Shown here one piece after another: positions 33,718 to 41,973 of a stretch of 64,000 nucleotides of DNA (position 1 is the stretch's first letter; the number at the start of each line of letters is the position of its first letter). Position numbers and translations under genes: made by a program. This DNA is from Clostridia bacterium (lineage in GTDB: Bacteria > Bacillota > Clostridia > Christensenellales > Aristaeellaceae). The stretch is from assembly GCA_017508975.1 (NCBI GenBank), contig JAFWQU010000013.1:42562-106561 (forward strand), written 5' to 3'. The notes beneath the pieces are model-generated. The model worked only from the letters and a program-made list of their open reading frames with translations. It was not told where the DNA came from and made no database searches.

Positions 33718-35091
33718 GTGACGGAATCCCCGGCGCTGCCGGCAGAGCCGCTGCTCCGCGCGTTCGTTGAACAGGCAAAGAGCGTTCTGCGGGACTGTCT
33801 GACGGGCGTCTATCTGCACGGCTCCGCCGTGATGGGCTGCTTCAACCCCGCGAAGAGCGACCTGGACCTGATCGTCGTGGCGGAGCGGCCTCTGTCCGAC
33901 GCCGAAAAGCGGGCACTTATGGACAGCGTGGTGACGCTGAACGCGGAAGCCCCCGCGAAGGGCATCGAGATGAGCGTCGTTCTGCGGGAGGTCTGCCGTC
34001 CCTTTGTCTACCCCACGCCCTTTGAGTTGCATTTCTCCGTGGCGCATCTGGCCTGGTACCGGGAGGATCCCGAGGACTATATCCGCCGGATGAACGGCAC
34101 CGACAAGGACCTCGCGGCGCATTTCACGGTTCTCCGCGCGCGAGGCGTCTGCCTGGCCGGCGCGCCTGTCCGGGAGGTCTTCGCGGAGGTCCCGGCCCGC
34201 GACTACCTGGACGCCCTCCTGTACGACGTCGCGGACGCCGCGGAGGAGATCGCCGGGAATCCCATGTACCTGACGCTGAACCTGGCCCGGGTGCTGGCCT
34301 GGCGGGAGGAAGGCCTCGTCCTCTCGAAGAAGGAGGGCGGCGAGTGGGCTCTCCGCCGCCTCCCCGCGGAATACCATCCGCTGCTCCGGAATGCCCTGCG
34401 GGAATATGCCGAAAGCGCCGACCCCGTCTACGATCCGGCGCTCGCCGGACGCTATGCCGAATACATGCTCCAGAAAATCCTGCCGCCTGACTGGTTTCCA
34501 ATCCCCGTTCGATCAAAAGCCGCCAATCCATCACAAGGAGACAAATCCATGCCAAAAAACGACAATCCCCATGCGCTCCGCTTTCTGGACAGCATGAAGA
34601 ACCACGGCGAACAGGCGGCGGGCGAGCGGTTCGCCGAAGCGCACCCGCTCTCCCGCTCGGCCGGCGCCCAGAAGAAGTTCGAGTGGGCGAAGGACCTCTG
34701 CGCCTTTCTGGAGACCTCCTGCGAGGACGAAAAAACGCAGGCCATCCGGGGCGACTGCGCCTGCGGTCCGGGGCGCAGCACCTACGCGCGCATCCGGGCG
34801 CTTTACCGGGAAGCCGCCGGTCCGCTCGACTTTGTGGAGAAAACCAACCGGCTGGATCTCGGGTTTACGCTGGAGTACGACGGAACCTCCTATTTTCTGG
34901 TGTACCCGCAGTGCTACTGCTCCTTCGTCAAGCGGATTCCGGAGCCGCTGCCCCGGACCTGGTGCTATTGCACACTCGGATACACCCGGCGGATGTTCGG
35001 TTTCATCTTCGACCGGGAGGTCCGCGCGGAACTGCTCAGCAGCGTCAAGCAGAGCGACCCCGTCTGCCGGATCCGGATCACTTTGGCGTGA
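33718..35091 (+). CDS. Fused frame: aminoglycoside-nucleotidyltransferase-like domain plus a second protein
   Basis: A single 457-residue frame. Residues 1-277 resemble ANT(3'')/ANT(9)-type adenylyltransferases: LTGVYLHGSAVMGCFNPAKS-DLDLIV (about 27-52) is the nucleotidyltransferase motif with paired aspartates, followed by a DUF4111-like helical half. Residues 278-457 (MPKNDNPHALRFLDS onward, cysteine-rich, with PQCYCSFVKRI) look like an independent protein of unknown role. An AAGGAG lies eight bases ahead of ATG 34549, exactly at this junction, so the second part was probably a separate gene and the stop between them is lost. Start GTG behind AAGGAGG. Confidence 0.75.
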   Translation: MTESPALPAEPLLRAFVEQAKSVLRDCLTGVYLHGSAVMGCFNPAKSDLDLIVVAERPLSDAEKRALMDSVVTLNAEAPAKGIEMSVVLREVCRPFVYPTPFELHFSVAHLAWYREDPEDYIRRMNGTDKDLAAHFTVLRARGVCLAGAPVREVFAEVPARDYLDALLYDVADAAEEIAGNPMYLTLNLARVLAWREEGLVLSKKEGGEWALRRLPAEYHPLLRNALREYAESADPVYDPALAGRYAEYMLQKILPPDWFPIPVRSKAANPSQGDKSMPKNDNPHALRFLDSMKNHGEQAAGERFAEAHPLSRSAGAQKKFEWAKDLCAFLETSCEDEKTQAIRGDCACGPGRSTYARIRALYREAAGPLDFVEKTNRLDLGFTLEYDGTSYFLVYPQCYCSFVKRIPEPLPRTWCYCTLGYTRRMFGFIFDREVRAELLSSVKQSDPVCRIRITLA

Positions 35092-35095
35092 ACGA

Positions 35096-35218
35096 GCATG
35101 CATATCTGATTCTGGTAGGAGATTTCGCGCCTGCGGGCGCGACCAGGGCTTTCCGATCGCCCTGGACCTTCGGATGCATGCTGTTACTGGATTTACGACT
35201 CTTATCTGAGATTGGTTT
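35096..35218 (+). repeat. Left-truncated terminal-inverted-repeat element (forward)
   Basis: It contains both core hairpins and the right end TGAGATTGGTTT (35207-35218). The left terminal repeat is missing or degenerate; the element begins within a few bases of the upstream stop codon. Confidence 0.8.
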
Positions 35219-35237
35219 AGAAAGCGAGGAATCATAA

Positions 35238-35465
35238 ATGATTTGTCCATTTTGCGGAAAAGAGATGCGGAAAGGAATTCTCTCCGGCGACGGCAGGAGC
35301 GCGGTCACCTGGAAAGAGGGCGACCGGAAAGCCCCGCTGATGGACAGGATCGTCGGCACGGGCACAGTGACCGCCGCAAAGCACACGCTGACCACCTTCA
35401 CGATCGAGTCCTATTTCTGCGCGGACTGCAGGAAGATGCTCTTCGACACCGATGTGACCACGTAA
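35238..35465 (+). CDS. Small zinc-ribbon protein
   Basis: Seventy-five residues with an N-terminal CPFCGKEM and a C-terminal CADCRKM, two CxxC knuckles that should bind one zinc ion. It resembles the DUF6487-type zinc ribbons of Firmicutes, whose function is unknown. GCGAGGA precedes the ATG. It is flanked exactly by two repeat elements in opposite orientation, with no promoter of its own that I can see. Confidence 0.7.
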   Translation: MICPFCGKEMRKGILSGDGRSAVTWKEGDRKAPLMDRIVGTGTVTAAKHTLTTFTIESYFCADCRKMLFDTDVTT

Positions 35466-35595
35466 GCTCAATTAAACTGCAAACCGAGAAACGACATGTC
35501 TCCGAAGGTCCAGGGCGATCGGAAAGCCCTGGTCGCGGCCCGCAGGCCGCGAAATCTTTCTTTTGACATTTAGCGAACGATACTGAGATCAGTAT
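35466..35595 (-). repeat. Terminal-inverted-repeat element (reverse)
   Basis: It begins directly after the zinc-ribbon stop codon with a degenerate left end and closes with TGAGATCAGTAT (35584-35595). The inverted core (about 35510-35532) and the GCGGCCCGCAGGCCGC hairpin are intact. Confidence 0.83.
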
Positions 35596-35616
35596 AGCAA
35601 TACGGGAGGAATACCC

Positions 35617-36405
35617 ATGTGCACCAGAACGGAGATTGTGCGGCAATTCTACGATCAGGCCGACGAGGACAGCCGCCTGCGCCGCTCACGCCACGGACAG
35701 CTTGAATGCGCGGTCACCCTGCACTATATCCATCGGTTTCTCTCCCCCGGCGCCCGCGTGCTGGAGGTGGGCGCGGGCACCGGCCGCTACTCCATCGCGC
35801 TGGCGAAGGAGGGCATGGACGTGACCGCGGTGGAACTGGTCGAGAGCCATCTCGACGTGCTGCGGCAGAACAGCCGGGGACTGGACCGGCTCCAGGCCTT
35901 CCAGGGGGACGCCACGGACCTGAGCCGCTTCGCGGACGCCTCCTTCGACGGGACCCTCGTGCTGGGGCCGCTGTACCACCTGTACGAGGAGGCGGACGTG
36001 CACCGGGCGATCGACGAGGCCATCCGTGTGACCCGAAAGGGCGGCACGCTCCTGTTCGCGTTCATCTCGGTGTTCGGCATCATGTACGCGAACTACCTCA
36101 CCGGGAACTGGGCCGCGGGGCAGGAGGAGAACTTCACGGCGGATTATCGGGTCCGGCATTTCAAGGAGCAGCTGTTCACCGGCTATGACGTCCCGGATTT
36201 CGAGCGGCTGTTCGAGGGCAAGCCGGTGCAGTGGATCACAACCACCGGCACCGACGGGATGCTGGAGTCCGTTGAGGACCGTCCCGATTTCACGATCCCC
36301 GACGCGGACTTCCCGGCCTTTGTGGACTGGTATCTCGCCTTCTCCGAGAAGCGCGAGCTCCTGGGCGCCACAAACCACCTGCTGTATATCTGCCGGAAAC
36401 TGTAA
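35617..36405 (+). CDS. Class I SAM-dependent methyltransferase
   Basis: A 262-residue enzyme with motif I VLEVGAGTGRYS (about 48-59), VELVESHLDVL and FDGTLVLGPLYHLYEE. It is similar in design to the methyltransferase at 30.4 kb but not closely related. The substrate is unknown; relatives are often annotated as small-molecule or antibiotic-type methyltransferases. GGGAGGA precedes the ATG, 12 bases after a repeat element. The HAD gene follows after 30 bases. Confidence 0.87.
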   Translation: MCTRTEIVRQFYDQADEDSRLRRSRHGQLECAVTLHYIHRFLSPGARVLEVGAGTGRYSIALAKEGMDVTAVELVESHLDVLRQNSRGLDRLQAFQGDATDLSRFADASFDGTLVLGPLYHLYEEADVHRAIDEAIRVTRKGGTLLFAFISVFGIMYANYLTGNWAAGQEENFTADYRVRHFKEQLFTGYDVPDFERLFEGKPVQWITTTGTDGMLESVEDRPDFTIPDADFPAFVDWYLAFSEKRELLGATNHLLYICRKL

Positions 36406-36435
36406 GACTCCTTTTTTCCAATGAAGAGGCGCCAC

Positions 36436-37257
36436 ATGGAAAAAACACTGTATGTCACCGATCTGGACGGAACCCTGCTGAACCGACAGGACCGGATCAG
36501 TCCCTTCAGCATCGAAGCCATCAACGGCCTGGTGGACCGGGGTATGCTGTTCACCTACGCCACCGCCCGCTCCCTGGTCTCCGCATCCAGGGTCACGCAG
36601 GGACTGAGCACACGAATCCCCGTCATCGCCTACAACGGCGCATTTATTCTTCAGCCCTCCACCGGCGAGGTCCTCTCCAGGGAACTATTCTCGGAAGAAG
36701 AGCAGGCCCAGGTCCGGGAGGTCCTGGAACAGCACGGGATCCATCCCCTCGTCTACGCCCTGATCAACGGCGTCGAAAAGGTCTCCCGGATGCCTCTCTA
36801 TGACAACGAGGGCATCCGCCGCTATCTGAGCCAACGTCCGGGCGACCGGCGCTTCCGGACTGTCGGCGCCCCGGAGACGCTCTATCAGGGTGATGTCTTC
36901 TACTATACCTGTATCGGGGAACAGGACGAACTGCTGCCAGTCTACGACGTCTTCTCCAGGGACGCCCGCTTCCGGTGCACCCTGCAGCAGGAGCTCTATC
37001 GGCCGGAATACTGGTGTGAGATCATGCCCGCCCGGGCCTCCAAAGCCCACGCGATCCAGAAGCTGAAGGCCATCTGGGGCTGTTCGCGGGTCGTTTCCTT
37101 CGGGGATGCCGTCAACGATCTGCCGATGTTCGCGCTCTCCGACGAGTGCTACGCCGTGGCCAATGCGGTGGAAGAGCTGAAAGCCGCCGCCACAGGCATC
37201 ATCGGGAGCAACGAGGACGACGGCGTCGCCCGCTGGCTGCTCCGGAACGTGGTTTGA
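36436..37257 (+). CDS. HAD-family phosphatase, Cof type
   Basis: A 273-residue hydrolase with motif I DLDGTLL (D at about residue 9, near the N-terminus), the ATARS motif II region, a C2-type cap and motif IV GDAVNDLPMF. It should dephosphorylate a small sugar phosphate or related metabolite. The second ATG is chosen because AAGAGG lies six bases ahead and motif I then sits at the usual distance from the start. Confidence 0.9.
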   Translation: MEKTLYVTDLDGTLLNRQDRISPFSIEAINGLVDRGMLFTYATARSLVSASRVTQGLSTRIPVIAYNGAFILQPSTGEVLSRELFSEEEQAQVREVLEQHGIHPLVYALINGVEKVSRMPLYDNEGIRRYLSQRPGDRRFRTVGAPETLYQGDVFYYTCIGEQDELLPVYDVFSRDARFRCTLQQELYRPEYWCEIMPARASKAHAIQKLKAIWGCSRVVSFGDAVNDLPMFALSDECYAVANAVEELKAAATGIIGSNEDDGVARWLLRNVV

Positions 37258-37258
37258 C

Positions 37259-37577
37259 ACGAGATTTCGCGCCTGCGGGCCGCGACCAGGTCCGCAGCCG
37301 GACTGGCGGCTTTCCGATCGCCCTGGACCTTCGGCAGCATCCTCTTTGGGAGGTTCGGGGACAGCAGGAACGGCCCCTCCGCCCTTCGGGCACCTCCCCA
37401 GCAAGCTGGGGCGGCACAGGTTACTGGACAAAGCTGACCCGATCACTCCAAAAAGGTGCATCCCCGAAGGAGTCCAGAGGGCGATCGGAAAGCCCTCTGG
37501 CCGCGCCCGCAGGCGCGGAACCTCTCTTCAGTCGCCCCAGCTTGCTGGGGAGATGCCGCGCAGCGGCAGAGGGGCAG
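37259..37577. repeat. Type B composite palindromic repeat with extra hairpins
   Basis: It fills most of the 485-base gap between the HAD and Sel1 genes. The forward core (37286-37326, with the GTCCGCAGCCGGAC insert) and inverted core (37474-37500, CCAGAGGGC/GCCCTCTGG) enclose CCCCAGCAAGCTGGGG. A CCCCAGCTTGCTGGGG and GCCGCGCAGCGGC tail follows (37536-37567), as in 3171-3765. The unit is nearly the reverse complement of 23040-23290. Confidence 0.87.
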
Positions 37578-37742
37578 TCCCTCATTGAACACCAAACGCC
37601 GCCAAAGGTGCCTCCATCAAAACCTCAGCCGCCCAGAAAAACCATCACCTCCGTGAATCCGAATTACGGCTGCGCCCCCGGGCCGCGTATCCTGAGAGTG
37701 CCGGATGGGGAGCCGCGGGTTCTGCCCGAGGAGGTGATACGG

Positions 37743-38177
37743 ATGCAGACCGGCGCGGCCGCGGAGGAATTCCGGCGACTGAAAAAAAGCGCCGAGGAGC
37801 GGGACGGTGCGGCCTGCAGCCTGCTGGGCCTGCTCTACGTGAAGGGCAGCGTCACCGTCAACGGCACGGTAATCCGCCGCAGGCCCAGCGACGAGCAGGC
37901 TATCCGCTACCTCAGAGACGCCGCGAATCTCGGCAACTACGACCACGCGTTCTACCTCGCAAACGCCTATTTCGGAGGCATCGACGTGACTCCGGACTTC
38001 CCGCGCGCACTCCGGCTCTATGAGCTGTGCGCGATGACCCACTCCGCCTCCGCCGCCCAGAGCAGGGCCGCCTTCGTCCGCTACGCGGACCCGGAGACCC
38101 TCTCCCCCGATTCCCTCCGGCACTACCGGATCTGCCAGTTGGAGCTCGAGGACGGCGGAGCGCAGCATTTTCCCTGA
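37743..38177 (+). CDS. Small Sel1-repeat protein
   Basis: A 144-residue protein. The start follows an almost perfect GAGGAGGTGAT ribosome binding site. Two Sel1/TPR-like repeats are visible (CSLLGLLYVKGS, then EQAIRYLRDAANLGNYDHAFYL and AYFGGIDVTPDFPRALRLYE). Such repeats are protein-interaction scaffolds; the partner is unknown. The protein is shorter than most Sel1 proteins and lacks a signal peptide. Confidence 0.65.
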   Translation: MQTGAAAEEFRRLKKSAEERDGAACSLLGLLYVKGSVTVNGTVIRRRPSDEQAIRYLRDAANLGNYDHAFYLANAYFGGIDVTPDFPRALRLYELCAMTHSASAAQSRAAFVRYADPETLSPDSLRHYRICQLELEDGGAQHFP

Positions 38178-38228
38178 CCCAACGGCCTTCCCATCCGGCC
38201 GGAGGGAGCCGTGCGAGGCATTCCGATC

Positions 38229-38279
38229 AACGCAAAAGTAAAACATTTGCTTGCGTTTGCATCCCTTTTGTGCTAAGAT
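38229..38279 (+). promoter_or_regulatory. Promoter and candidate operator of the toxin-antitoxin operon
   Basis: TTGCGT (38251-38256), 17 bases, TAAGAT (38274-38279). AACGCAA (38229-38235) and TTGCGTT (38251-38257) form an inverted repeat covering the -35 box, a likely site for antitoxin autorepression. Confidence 0.6.
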
Positions 38280-38300
38280 CAAGACAAAGGAGGGATACAA

Positions 38301-38603
38301 ATGGCCAACGCGCTTGTGAAAGATACCAATTTCAATATGCGCATGAACCGGCAGAAAAAGGCCGATCTGGAGTCACTCTTCGGAAGCCTTGGCATGACGC
38401 TGCCGGAGGCGGTGAACATTTTCTTTGAGAGTTCCCTGCTCGCCGGAGGACTGCCTTTCAGCGTCCGTCTGCCCCGCTACAACCGTCAGACGGAAGCCGC
38501 CATGCAGGAAGCCCGGGAAATCCTTGACGGCAAGGTGCCGGCCAAATCCTACGGTTCTGCCCGGGAGCTTTTCCGTGAGCTGGAGGATGAGCCGTCATGC
38601 TGA
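38301..38603 (+). CDS. RelB/DinJ-family antitoxin
   Basis: A 100-residue protein with the ribbon-helix-helix start typical of DinJ (NFNMRMNRQKKADLESLFGSLGMTLPEAVNIFF). It should bind operator DNA as a dimer and neutralise the partner toxin with its C-terminal tail. AAAGGAGGG lies before the ATG. It overlaps the toxin gene by seven bases. Confidence 0.92.
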   Translation: MANALVKDTNFNMRMNRQKKADLESLFGSLGMTLPEAVNIFFESSLLAGGLPFSVRLPRYNRQTEAAMQEAREILDGKVPAKSYGSARELFRELEDEPSC

Positions 38604-38875
38604 CGCTGAAGGTGACCACCCAGTTCAAAAAAGACTTCAAGCGCATGCAGAAGCAGGGCAGAAACCTGTCCCTTCTCGAGCGCGTGATTGACGATCTTCT
38701 CGCGGAGAAGCCGCTGGATCCCCGGCATCGCGACCACGCGCTGGCGGGGCCCTATGTCGGCTTCCGGGAATGCCATATCCTGCCTGACTGGCTGCTGATC
38801 TACGCGGTTGACCGGGGCCAGCTGATCCTGACCGCTTCCCGGACCGGAACCCACAGCGATCTGTTCGACGAATAA
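38597..38875 (+). CDS. YafQ-family mRNA interferase toxin
   Basis: A 92-residue RelE-fold toxin with the YafQ pattern: TTQFKKDFKRMQKQG, LLAEKPLDPRHRDHALAG, GFRECHILPDWLLIY and TASRTGTHSDLF. H43/H47-type and H86-type histidines of the YafQ active site are present as RHRDH and GTHSDLF. It cleaves mRNA on the ribosome when the antitoxin is lost. Confidence 0.92.
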   Translation: MLTLKVTTQFKKDFKRMQKQGRNLSLLERVIDDLLAEKPLDPRHRDHALAGPYVGFRECHILPDWLLIYAVDRGQLILTASRTGTHSDLFDE

Positions 38876-38876
38876 T

Positions 38877-38921
38877 CCCCCGCCCTCCTCTCCAACCCAC
38901 GGAGCAGGAAAGCGGGGGATT
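38877..38921 (+). terminator. Terminator of the toxin-antitoxin operon
   Basis: ATCCCCCGC and GCGGGGGAT pair around a 28-base loop, followed by TCTTGTCTTT. Confidence 0.6.
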
Positions 38922-38941
38922 CTTGTCTTTATGCTGATCTC

Positions 38942-39206
38942 ATACCAATCTCAGTTTAGAATGCATATTGCCAACAGTGAGATTTCGCGGCCTGCGGGCC
39001 GCGACCAGGGCTTTCCGATCGCCCTGGACCTTCGGATGCATGCTGTTGCTTGATTTGCAGTTTTTACTTGAGATCAGTATCAGAATCATGTATGAAATGT
39101 CAGCAGCGAGATTTCGCGCCTGCGGGCGCGACCAGGGCTTTCCGATCGCCCTGGACCTTCGGATACATGCCGTTGCTTGATTTGTGGTTTTACTTGAGAT
39201 TGATAT
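38942..39206 (+). repeat. Two tandem terminal-inverted-repeat elements (forward)
   Basis: The first copy runs from ATACCAATCTCA (38942) to TGAGATCAGTAT (39080). The second begins at that end and closes with TGAGATTGATAT (39195-39206). The first has the GCGGCC form of hairpin 1, the second the GCGCC form. They occupy the gap between the convergent toxin and kinase genes; no gene is seen there. Confidence 0.88.
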
Positions 39207-39220
39207 TACTTGAGATCCGA

Positions 39221-40687
39221 TTACGCCGCCTTTTTCTTTTTGCGGGAAAGCCGGCGGCGGGGATTGGGGGCCGGCTGCTGCGCGGGCTGGACGGCGGGAG
39301 CGCTGGGGCCGGGGAACTCGATCTCGAAGGTCGTGCCCTCGCCGGGCTTGGAGCGGACGCGGATCTTGCCGCCGTGGGAGACCACGATGATCCGCGCGAT
39401 GGAGAGCCCCAGGCCGTGGCCGCCGGTCTCGGAGTGCCGCGCGGCGTCGGCGCGGTAGAAGCGCTCGAAGATCTTCGGCAGCTCGTCCTGGGGAATCCCG
39501 ATGCCGCGGTCGCGGACCAGGTAGATACAGCCGCCTCCCGCGGGACGCACGCCGAGGGTGATCTCGCTGCCCTCCGGGGAGTACTTCACCGCGTTGTCCA
39601 CCAGGATGCGCAGCACCTGCTTGACCATCCCGCGGTCGGCCGTCAGCGAAGCCGGCTCCTCGGGATCCAGGGTGAAGGTGTCCGCCGGGGTGACCATCGC
39701 GGCCTCGCGCTGTACCTCGCGGGCGAGCTCCAGCGCGTCGAAGGAGGTCTTCTCCATCATCAGGGTCTTCTTGTCGTGCCGCGCGAGGAACAGCAGACTC
39801 TCCACCAGGTCCTTCATGCCATGGGTCTCCTGGGAGATCGCCTCGAGGGATTCCTCGAGCACCTCCGGGTCGTCCTTTCCCCAGCGCCGGAGCATGTCCG
39901 CATAGCCCTGGATCACGGCGATGGGCGTGCGCAGCTCGTGGGAAGCGTCGGAGACAAACTGCTTCTGGCTGTTGTAGCTGCGCTCGATCCGGTCGAGCAT
40001 CGAGTTGATCACGACCGCCAGATCCTTCAGCTCGTTCTTCGTGCCGGCGACGTTGAGCCGGTTGGAGAGGTTCGCGGCGGAGAGCGTCTGCGCCATCTCC
40101 GTCATGTCGCGGATCGGGGCGAGCACGCGTTTGTCGAGCCGGTGCCGGTGGCGCAGGAAGTACAGCATCCGCACAATGTCCGCCAGCACAAAGGCGGCCA
40201 GGAGAAACAGCGCGTTCCGCCAGACGGTGTGCAGGTTCAGCTGCAGAAACAGCGGTCCATCCGGCGTCTCGGTGATCCACACGGCCCGAGCCGGGAACTC
40301 GCGGAACAGGGCTTTCACGCGCTGCTTCCAGAGCGTCTCCTCCGCCGTGCCCGCCTCCGGCGCCACGCCGCGCCACGCGCTCACCCGGGTGTCCTGGATC
40401 AACGCCTGGCTGTAGGCCGCGTCCGGGAGATCCGGCGCCTGTCCCGCCAGCCGGCCGCTGACCTCGTGCATCTCAAAGAGCACCGACACGCCTGTCCCCA
40501 GCGCGAGAATCAGCACGGCCAGCAGAAAGCTGCGCATCAGCTGCACGCAGTAGTGCGCCGCGATCCGCAGCGTCAGCGAGAGCCGCACGTGCGAGCCCGC
40601 CGCGAGCACTTTCCGGTGGGTGTTCTCCGACAGGCGGTTGAACCCCTGCAGCGGCTCGTTTTCAGTTTTCTCTGCAGGCTTTTTCAT
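39221..40687 (-). CDS. Sensor histidine kinase
   Basis: A 488-residue membrane kinase. Two membrane segments (about 50-72 and 160-180) bound an extracytoplasmic sensor region of about 90 residues. A HAMP linker, HisKA dimer domain with phospho-accepting H250 (SDASHELRTP) and HATPase domain (DNAVKYS, DRGIGIPQ, GHGLGLS) follow. The tail is proline- and lysine-rich. It lies eight bases downstream of its response regulator gene and pairs with it. The signal is unknown; no obvious target lies next to it. Confidence 0.93.
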   Translation of the reverse strand: MKKPAEKTENEPLQGFNRLSENTHRKVLAAGSHVRLSLTLRIAAHYCVQLMRSFLLAVLILALGTGVSVLFEMHEVSGRLAGQAPDLPDAAYSQALIQDTRVSAWRGVAPEAGTAEETLWKQRVKALFREFPARAVWITETPDGPLFLQLNLHTVWRNALFLLAAFVLADIVRMLYFLRHRHRLDKRVLAPIRDMTEMAQTLSAANLSNRLNVAGTKNELKDLAVVINSMLDRIERSYNSQKQFVSDASHELRTPIAVIQGYADMLRRWGKDDPEVLEESLEAISQETHGMKDLVESLLFLARHDKKTLMMEKTSFDALELAREVQREAAMVTPADTFTLDPEEPASLTADRGMVKQVLRILVDNAVKYSPEGSEITLGVRPAGGGCIYLVRDRGIGIPQDELPKIFERFYRADAARHSETGGHGLGLSIARIIVVSHGGKIRVRSKPGEGTTFEIEFPGPSAPAVQPAQQPAPNPRRRLSRKKKKAA

Positions 40688-40695
40688 CGTGTCTC

Positions 40696-41388
40696 TTATC
40701 CCTCATACTGGAATTTATAGCCGACCGAGCGGATCGTCTGGATCGTCTTGATGCCGAAGCGGTCGTCAATCTTGTGCCGCAGGTAGCGGATATAGACGTC
40801 CACGACATTCGTGTCGCCGGCGTAGTCGTATCCCCAGACGTCGCGCAGCAGGTCGTCGCGGGTGACGGCCTTGCCATGGCGCTCCATCAGGTATTTCAAC
40901 AGGTCAAACTCCTTCTTCGTCAGCGCGATCTCCTCGCTGCCGAAGGTCACGGTAAAGCGCGCCGGGTCCAGGCACAGTTCGCCCGCGGTCAGCACGCCCT
41001 CCGGGGCCGCGGGCTCCGCCGCGCCCTGCCGGGGCTTGCGCAGTGCCACGCGGATCCGCGCCAGCAGCTCCTCGATGGCGAAGGGCTTGGTCATGTAGTC
41101 GTCCGCGCCCATGTCCAGCCCCATCACCTTGTCGGAGACGTCGTCCTTGGCCGTGAGCATGATGATCGGCACGTCGCTCTGATGCCGCAGCCGGCGGCAG
41201 ACCTCGATGCCGCTGAGCTCCGGGAGCATCAGGTCGAGGATCAGCAGGTCCGGATCGCTCTCCAGCGCGCGCTCCAGCCCTGTGCGCCCGTCCCCCGCGG
41301 TCTCCACCTCGTAGCCCTCGTGTTGCAGCTCCAGCGCCAGGAACCGCGCGATCTTCTTCTCGTCCTCCACAATCAGGATCCGGCTCAT
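40696..41388 (-). CDS. OmpR-family response regulator
   Basis: A 230-residue regulator with a receiver domain (acidic pair at 8-10, phospho-acceptor D52, K101) and a C-terminal winged helix (about 130-228, ending SVGYKFQYEG). GAGGGG lies six bases ahead of ATG 41388; a longer upstream frame crosses a repeat element and is rejected. Operon with the kinase. Confidence 0.94.
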   Translation of the reverse strand: MSRILIVEDEKKIARFLALELQHEGYEVETAGDGRTGLERALESDPDLLILDLMLPELSGIEVCRRLRHQSDVPIIMLTAKDDVSDKVMGLDMGADDYMTKPFAIEELLARIRVALRKPRQGAAEPAAPEGVLTAGELCLDPARFTVTFGSEEIALTKKEFDLLKYLMERHGKAVTRDDLLRDVWGYDYAGDTNVVDVYIRYLRHKIDDRFGIKTIQTIRSVGYKFQYEG

Positions 41389-41440
41389 GCCGCGCCCCTC
41401 CTCCGTATGATCCTCTCCAGGTGAAGACTTCAAATCCGCG

Positions 41441-41552
41441 GCAGGGGAATTTTGCGCCTGCGGGCGCGACCAGGTCCGCAGCCGGACTGGCGGCTTTCCG
41501 ATCGCCCTGGACCTTCGGGCGTATCCCTCGCTTGATTTGCAATCTTCCTTCA
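41441..41552 (+). repeat. Core repeat with extra hairpin (forward)
   Basis: A GCGCCTGCGGGCGC hairpin is followed by a core carrying the GTCCGCAGCCGGAC insert (about 41470-41510) and ACCTTCGG, then a tail like that of the 138-bp elements. Terminal repeats are not clear. It lies upstream of the response regulator gene, on the opposite strand. Confidence 0.8.
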
Positions 41553-41666
41553 GAAAAGGATGAAAGCTTTTGTCTGAATTATAGCAAAACCGTCCCCGGA
41601 ATGAAAGGGGGCGGATGGAAGTCGGGAAAATCTTAGGTTTTTCTAATGGGAATCCAAGGAACGGGT

Positions 41667-41864
41667 TTACTTTTTCTTGCCGCTCATCCTGCGGAGCTCG
41701 GCGTCCAGCTCCTTGAACACGCTCTTGGGGCTGACCTCGTCCAGCAGCTCCGCGATCTTCAGCGCCTGCGCCTCGGTCAGGTTCCTGTCGCCGGTGACGG
41801 TCCGGAACTTCGTGGAGACGATGTAGGTGCGGACCTTCTTCGTGGACTCGCCCTCCCCGATCAT
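41667..41864 (-). CDS. Small basic/helical protein with uncertain start
   Basis: Sixty-five residues from an ATG that has no ribosome binding site. The frame stays open upstream for 18 codons without a standard start. The region immediately upstream reads sensibly in another frame (MVKLFTR), so a single-base frameshift may have split a slightly longer gene. A TTTACA-N17-TAAAAT promoter overlaps that stretch. The C-terminus is lysine-rich (ELRRMSGKKK). No family is recognised. Confidence 0.4.
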   Translation of the reverse strand: MIGEGESTKKVRTYIVSTKFRTVTGDRNLTEAQALKIAELLDEVSPKSVFKELDAELRRMSGKKK

Positions 41865-41973
41865 GCTGCGGACCGTCTTGCTGGCGTGCGCGAACCTGAT
41901 CAGGTCTTGTGAATAATTTTACCATATACGGATGGCGCTGTAAAGGGGCCTGGCTGCGGATCGGAGCATGATA

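Noticed and set aside
33562-37577. Integron attC sites and gene cassettes
   Set aside because: The repeats lack RYYYAAC/GTTRRRY core sites at matching positions, some are tandem or composite, and no integron integrase is in the window. Only the cassette-like layout is reported.
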